A stretch of 64,000 nt of DNA from Proteiniclasticum sp043951855 (GTDB lineage: Bacteria > Bacillota > Clostridia > Clostridiales > Clostridiaceae), in the NCBI RefSeq assembly GCF_043951855.1, contig NZ_JBINJW010000010.1, positions 1 to 64,000 on the forward strand. The letters run 5' to 3'. This document shows, one piece after another, positions 60,092-64,000 of the stretch (position 1 is its first letter; every line of letters begins with the position of its first letter). The notes beneath the pieces are model-generated. The model saw only the letters and a program-made list of their open reading frames with translations, made no database searches and was not told the DNA's origin. A program made the position numbers and the translations under genes.

Positions 60092-61046
60092 TGTACTTGA
60101 GAGCAATGTCTTTCTGGCACCCATGGCTGGCGTTACAGATATCTCCTTCAGGGAGATCGCCATATCCATGGGCTGTTCTATGGTATACTCTGAAATGGTC
60201 AGCGCCAAAGCGCTCCATTACGGAAGTGAAAACACGAAGGAACTCCTCCGGATTTCTCCCAAGGAGAAACCCATAGCCGTGCAGCTTTTCGGCAGTGAAA
60301 AAGAGATTCTGTCAAAAATCGCCGGCAAGTTAAGTGAGAATGAGGATATTGTCCTCATCGACATCAACATGGGCTGTCCCGCTCCGAAGCTTGTGAAAAA
60401 CGGGGAAGGATCCTCTCTGATGCTGGATCCGAAGAAGGCGGCGGAAATCATCACGGAAGTGAAGAAAGCCACCAGCAAACCCGTCACCTGTAAATTTAGA
60501 AGAGGGTTCAAGATGGGAGAGGAGACCGCAGTGGACTTCGCCAAGAGAATGGAAGATGCGGGAGCCGATCTTGTGACCGTGCACGGAAGATTCAGAGACC
60601 AGTTCTATTCCGGAACTTCCGATCGGGAGGTCATCAGAAAGATCAAGGAGAGCCTGAGTATACCGGTCATCGGAAACGGTGACATCTTCAGCGGACAGGA
60701 TGCCCTGGACATGTTTGAAACCGGATGCGATGGCATCATGGTAGCCAGAGGAGCGCTGGGGAATCCCTGGATCTTTGAAGAAATCAAAGCGGCCATGGAA
60801 GGAAGATCCTATGAGAGACCTGGCTATGAAGAGCGGCTGGATACGCTGATTCTTCATTACAACAACACACTGTCCTATGACGGAGCGTATAAGGCAGTAA
60901 GGGAAATGAGAAAGCATGTGGGCTGGTACCTGAAAGGGATGCCCAATAGTACTGAAGTGAAAAATACAATCAATTATGAAACGGACCCCAAAGTAGTACT
61001 GGAAACACTGGCTTCCTACAAAGAGAAGCTGGCTGAAAAAAGCTAA
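60072..61046 (+). CDS. dusB: tRNA-dihydrouridine synthase (DusB-type)
   Basis: A 324-residue flavoenzyme reducing uridine to dihydrouridine in the tRNA D-loop. It starts with VFLAPMAGVTDISFRE, contains INMGCPAPKL with the catalytic Cys, FRRGF and DLVTVHGR, and GNGDIFSGQDA near the FMN site. Its ATG lies within the end of coaX and lacks a strong ribosome site, so translation probably depends on coupling. In Bacillus a dus gene lies in the same region, before greA/lysS. Confidence 0.93.
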   Translation: MIKIRNSVLESNVFLAPMAGVTDISFREIAISMGCSMVYSEMVSAKALHYGSENTKELLRISPKEKPIAVQLFGSEKEILSKIAGKLSENEDIVLIDINMGCPAPKLVKNGEGSSLMLDPKKAAEIITEVKKATSKPVTCKFRRGFKMGEETAVDFAKRMEDAGADLVTVHGRFRDQFYSGTSDREVIRKIKESLSIPVIGNGDIFSGQDALDMFETGCDGIMVARGALGNPWIFEEIKAAMEGRSYERPGYEERLDTLILHYNNTLSYDGAYKAVREMRKHVGWYLKGMPNSTEVKNTINYETDPKVVLETLASYKEKLAEKS

Positions 61047-61052
61047 AATCAT

Positions 61053-61081
61053 TGACATATAAGGACAATGTTACTATAATA
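61053..61081 (+). promoter_or_regulatory. Consensus promoter of greA-lysS
   Basis: Perfect TTGACA (61053-61058), 17 bases, perfect TATAAT (61076-61081). It is the strongest promoter match that I see in the window. Confidence 0.85.
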
Positions 61082-61113
61082 GGAAATCAAATAAACCATT
61101 AAGGGGATTTAAA

Positions 61114-61596
61114 ATGAGTGAAGCAAAAAAGTATGTAATGACCTATGAGGGTGTCAAAAAACTGGAAAAGGAACTTGAGTACCTGAAGACAGTGAAACGT
61201 AAAGAAATAACAGAGAAAATCAAAGTTGCACTAGGTTATGGGGACCTCAGTGAAAACTCCGAATATGATGAAGCAAAGAATGAACAGGCCTTCGTAGAAG
61301 GAAAGATTTCACAGCTTGAAAATACGTTAAGAAACGCATCCGTCATTGACGAAAGTGAGATTTCGCTGGATATCGTCAGTGTAGGATGCAGCGTGAAGGT
61401 ATATGACTATGATTTTGAAGAAGAAGTGACGTATTCCATTGTAGGTTCCACAGAGGCGGATCCGATGAACTTCAAGATCTCCAACGAATCACCAGTGGGC
61501 AGTGCGCTCATCGGGCATAAAGTGGAGGATGAAGTCATAGCCATGGTGCCAAACGGAACCAGCAAGTTCAAGATATTAGAAATAGGAAGAGAGTAG
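61114..61596 (+). CDS. greA: Transcription elongation factor GreA
   Basis: A 160-residue factor that enters the RNA polymerase secondary channel and stimulates cleavage of backtracked RNA. The N-terminal coiled coil carries the acidic tip (GDLSENSEYDEAKNEQ), and the C-terminal FKBP-like domain ends KFKILEIG. AAGGGGA lies before the ATG. It is cotranscribed with lysS, which starts eight bases after its stop. Confidence 0.96.
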   Translation: MSEAKKYVMTYEGVKKLEKELEYLKTVKRKEITEKIKVALGYGDLSENSEYDEAKNEQAFVEGKISQLENTLRNASVIDESEISLDIVSVGCSVKVYDYDFEEEVTYSIVGSTEADPMNFKISNESPVGSALIGHKVEDEVIAMVPNGTSKFKILEIGRE

Positions 61597-61604
61597 GTGC
61601 AGGA

Positions 61605-63113
61605 TTGACAAACGAAGAGAATAACATCAGAGAAAATGAAACCAGACTGTCAGAACAGGAAATGCAGAGAAGGGATAAGCTGAAAGCGCTGCAGGAAGCA
61701 GGGCAGGATCCTTTTGATGTCTATAAAGTGGAAGTGACACACAACTCCACTGAAATCAAGGAAAATCATGAAGCGCTTGCAGGCGTGAAGATCAAGACAG
61801 CAGGTAGACTCATGAGAAAAAGAGTTCAGGGGAAAGCAGGCTTTTCTGATATTCATGACAGAGAAGGAAAGCTTCAGTTATACATCAAGCTGGACAACGT
61901 AGGAGAAGAAAAGCTGAAGTTCTTCAAGACACTGGACCTGGGAGACTGGATCAGTGTGGAGGGTGAAGTTTTCATCACAAGAACCGGTGAGGTATCTCTT
62001 CAGGTATCAAGCTTTGAACTCATCGCCAAAGCCCTGAAGCCTCTTCCAGACAAGTGGCATGGACTGCAGGATGCGGATCTTCGCTATCGCCAGAGAGAAG
62101 TGGACCTCATTGTGAATCCTGATGTGAAGGAAAAGATGATCAAGAGAACGAAGATCATCAGAGAAATCAGAAACTATCTGGATGAGAGAGGATATCTTGA
62201 GGTGGAGACACCGATTCTATCCCCCATCGCTGGTGGAGCGGCAGCAAGACCTTTCGTCACCCATCACAATTCACTGGATATCGACATGTACCTTAGAATC
62301 GCCACAGAGCTTTATCTCAAGAGACTCATCGTGGGCGGATTCGAAAAGGTCTATGACATGGGCAAGAACTTCAGAAATGAAGGAATCGACTACAAGCATA
62401 ATCCTGAATTCACCATGATTGAGCTCTATGAAGCCTACAGCGACTACAACGATATGATGGATCTTACAGAAGATCTGGTATCTTCTGTGGCGCAGAACGT
62501 GCTGGGCACCATGAAGATCACTTATGAAGAGACGGAGATCGATCTGACTCCTCCATGGAGAAGAGCAACCATGGCTGAACTTGTGAAGGAAGCCACAGGA
62601 ATCGACTTCGATGCCATCACAGTGGAAGAAGCCCATGAAGCGGCAAGAGAGAATCATATGAAGGATGACTTCAAATACGATATCGAACATACCTCAAAGG
62701 GTGATGTCTTAAATGCCATGTTCGAAAGATTCTGCGAAGACAAGCTGATTCAGCCTACCTTCGTAACGGACTATCCGGTGGAGATTTCTCCGCTGACAAA
62801 GAAGAAGAGAGGAAATCCTGAGTACACAGAACGTTTTGAAGGATTCATCTTCGGCAGAGAAATCTGTAATGCGTATTCAGAGCTGAATGATCCCATCGTA
62901 CAGAGAGAAAGATTCAACCAGCAGGCCGGCGAAAGAGAGCTTGGGGATGATGAAGCCTACATGATCGATGAGGAATTCATGAGTGCTCTGGAAACCGGTA
63001 TGCCACCAACAGGCGGACTGGGTATCGGTGTGGACCGTATCGTCATGTTCCTGACGGATGCGCATTCCATAAGAGACATCATACTGTTCCCGACCATGAA
63101 GCCACAGGAATAG
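61605..63113 (+). CDS. lysS: Lysyl-tRNA synthetase, class II
   Basis: A 502-residue LysS that charges tRNA-Lys. An N-terminal OB-fold binds the anticodon (about 60-165: AGRLMRKRVQGKAGFSDI). The class II core has motif 2 (FRNEGIDYKHNPEFTMIE) and motif 3 (GLGIGVDRIVMFLTD). It starts with TTG at 61605. The greA-lysS pair is the common clostridial arrangement. Its terminator marks the end of the conserved core. Confidence 0.97.
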   Translation: MTNEENNIRENETRLSEQEMQRRDKLKALQEAGQDPFDVYKVEVTHNSTEIKENHEALAGVKIKTAGRLMRKRVQGKAGFSDIHDREGKLQLYIKLDNVGEEKLKFFKTLDLGDWISVEGEVFITRTGEVSLQVSSFELIAKALKPLPDKWHGLQDADLRYRQREVDLIVNPDVKEKMIKRTKIIREIRNYLDERGYLEVETPILSPIAGGAAARPFVTHHNSLDIDMYLRIATELYLKRLIVGGFEKVYDMGKNFRNEGIDYKHNPEFTMIELYEAYSDYNDMMDLTEDLVSSVAQNVLGTMKITYEETEIDLTPPWRRATMAELVKEATGIDFDAITVEEAHEAARENHMKDDFKYDIEHTSKGDVLNAMFERFCEDKLIQPTFVTDYPVEISPLTKKKRGNPEYTERFEGFIFGREICNAYSELNDPIVQRERFNQQAGERELGDDEAYMIDEEFMSALETGMPPTGGLGIGVDRIVMFLTDAHSIRDIILFPTMKPQE

Positions 63114-63195
63114 AACCTTAGTAGTATCAATTTGTGTGAGTTATTATGATTGAAATATACGACTGATTTACGACTGAAAAAGAGAATACGCTTTA

Positions 63196-63240
63196 AAAAG
63201 TGGTTAGACAAATATCTGTCTAACCATTTTCTTATTTTAT
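63196..63240 (+). terminator. Terminator of lysS
   Basis: A stem of about 14 bp (63196-63210 with 63217-63230) with GGTTAGACA/TGTCTAACC as core, followed by CTTATTTT. Confidence 0.85.
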
Positions 63241-63282
63241 ATGATATTATGAATACATGACTACGTAAGGAGCGATTATAGA

Positions 63283-64000
63283 ATGGCGAATGATAGTTTG
63301 TTAAGTGCTAAGAAAGCAAAGAATGATGAGTTCTATACTGTATTTGAATATGTACAAAAAGAAATAAATGCGTATTTAGAATATGATCCGTATGTATTTA
63401 AAGGTAAAACCATTTTACTACCATGTGATGATCCAGAGTGGAGTAATTTCACACGTTTTTTTGCGCAAAATTTTGAGGCTCTGGGGCTAAAAAAGCTAAT
63501 AAGTACAAGTTATTCTTTTGATAGCAAGAAATCTCAGTATGAGCAATATCATCAGTTAACATTATTTGAAATGACATCACCGCAATATGATGAAAAGAAG
63601 TCTCATGCACAAGGCAAAATTTATACATTAACTAAAGATATCAATAAGTCGGGAAATGTTGATATAAATGATCTCGAATGGAGATATCTTGAAGGAGATG
63701 GGGATTTTCGCTCTAATGAAGTTCGAGCGTTGAGAGATGAAGCAGATATAATAGTTACAAATCCTCCGTTTTCACTGTTTAGAGAGTTTGTAGATTGGAT
63801 TTTTGAAGCAGATAAGAAATGTATAATCATTGGAACTATTGGTGCTGCATCATATAAGGAGATTTTTCCATTAATTAAGGATAATAAATTATGGATCGGA
63901 GCTACAAATAATGGAAAAGACATGGTGTTTGAAGTACCAGAGGGAGCAAAGGTTGACCCAAAAGACAAGTTAAAGGCTGAAAAGCTCGGTTATGTTGGAA
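63283..64000 (+). CDS. EcoRI-family adenine-specific DNA methyltransferase (partial)
   Basis: 239 codons are visible before the window ends; the gene is open at 64000. The residues KAKNDEFYTV and PCDDPEWSNFTRFF match the EcoRI methylase family, in which CDDP is the SAM-binding motif I; NPPF at 160-163 is the catalytic motif of adenine methyltransferases. AAGGAG precedes the ATG. The sequence is visibly more AT-rich, with different codon use from the greA-lysS genes, suggesting recent transfer. It is probably the modification part of a restriction-modification system whose nuclease lies beyond the window. Confidence 0.88.
   Translation, partial: MANDSLLSAKKAKNDEFYTVFEYVQKEINAYLEYDPYVFKGKTILLPCDDPEWSNFTRFFAQNFEALGLKKLISTSYSFDSKKSQYEQYHQLTLFEMTSPQYDEKKSHAQGKIYTLTKDINKSGNVDINDLEWRYLEGDGDFRSNEVRALRDEADIIVTNPPFSLFREFVDWIFEADKKCIIIGTIGAASYKEIFPLIKDNKLWIGATNNGKDMVFEVPEGAKVDPKDKLKAEKLGYVG

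Overview
The window looks like chromosomal DNA of a low-to-moderate-GC Gram-positive anaerobe of the Bacillota, most likely a clostridial or tissierellial lineage. The evidence is the gene order, the strong AGGAGG ribosome sites, the frequent TTG and GTG starts, an LPxTG surface protein, lipoprotein signals, and an electron-transferring Bcd/Etf-type fatty-acid module. Both ends carry the classic Firmicutes housekeeping order: spoVG-glmU-prs ... pth-mfd-prsA ... mazG-hup-rqcP-divIC-S1-tRNAs ... tilS-hpt-ftsH ... fhs ... coaX-dus-greA-lysS. The sporulation genes normally interleaved here (spoVT, yabP, yabQ, spoIIE) are absent from their usual slots, so the lineage is probably asporogenous although spoVG is kept.

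Layout. 0.3-3.2 kb: spoVG, glmU, prs. 3.3-6.5 kb (minus): a three-gene ABC-2 exporter. 6.8-10.2 kb: an OmpR-type regulator, its histidine kinase and a membrane-anchored HtrA-like protein that has lost all three catalytic residues. 10.4-15.6 kb: pth, mfd, prsA-type foldase. 15.7-20.3 kb (minus): a 1522-residue LPKTG-anchored Cna-B repeat protein. 21.1-24.6 kb: mazG, hup, rqcP, divIC, S1 protein and three tRNAs. 24.7-52.3 kb: a block of about 28 kb of accessory genes bracketed by tRNA genes and inserted where spoIIE would usually lie. 52.5-63.1 kb: tilS to lysS. From 63.28 kb: the start of an EcoRI-type adenine methyltransferase, cut by the window edge.

Two systems stand out in the accessory block. 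The first (26.6-41.6 kb) is a divergent acyl-chain module. One arm is an (R)-type enoyl-CoA hydratase, an acyl-CoA dehydrogenase and EtfBA. The other is a FabG-like reductase, a KASIII-like enzyme, a complete Liv-type ABC importer, a CoA-transferase, an alpha/beta hydrolase and a TetR regulator. Together they could import a carboxylate, activate it with CoA and run a four-step beta-oxidation-like cycle with (R)-hydroxyacyl stereochemistry. A candidate structured RNA with an intrinsic terminator sits just before the CoA-transferase gene.

The second (41.7-51.2 kb) looks like a light or photo-oxidative stress island. An XRE-type helix-turn-helix is fused to a cobalamin-binding sensor carrying the Wx9EH and ExHxxG signatures of CarH/LitR photoreceptors. 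Divergent from it is a stand-alone cobalamin-binding protein heading an operon with an ABC exporter and a class II DNA photolyase. DUF2177, a FakA-FakB fusion, DUF1295 and TraX follow on the same strand. An XRE (not MerR) DNA-binding domain on such a sensor is the most novel feature I can see in the window.
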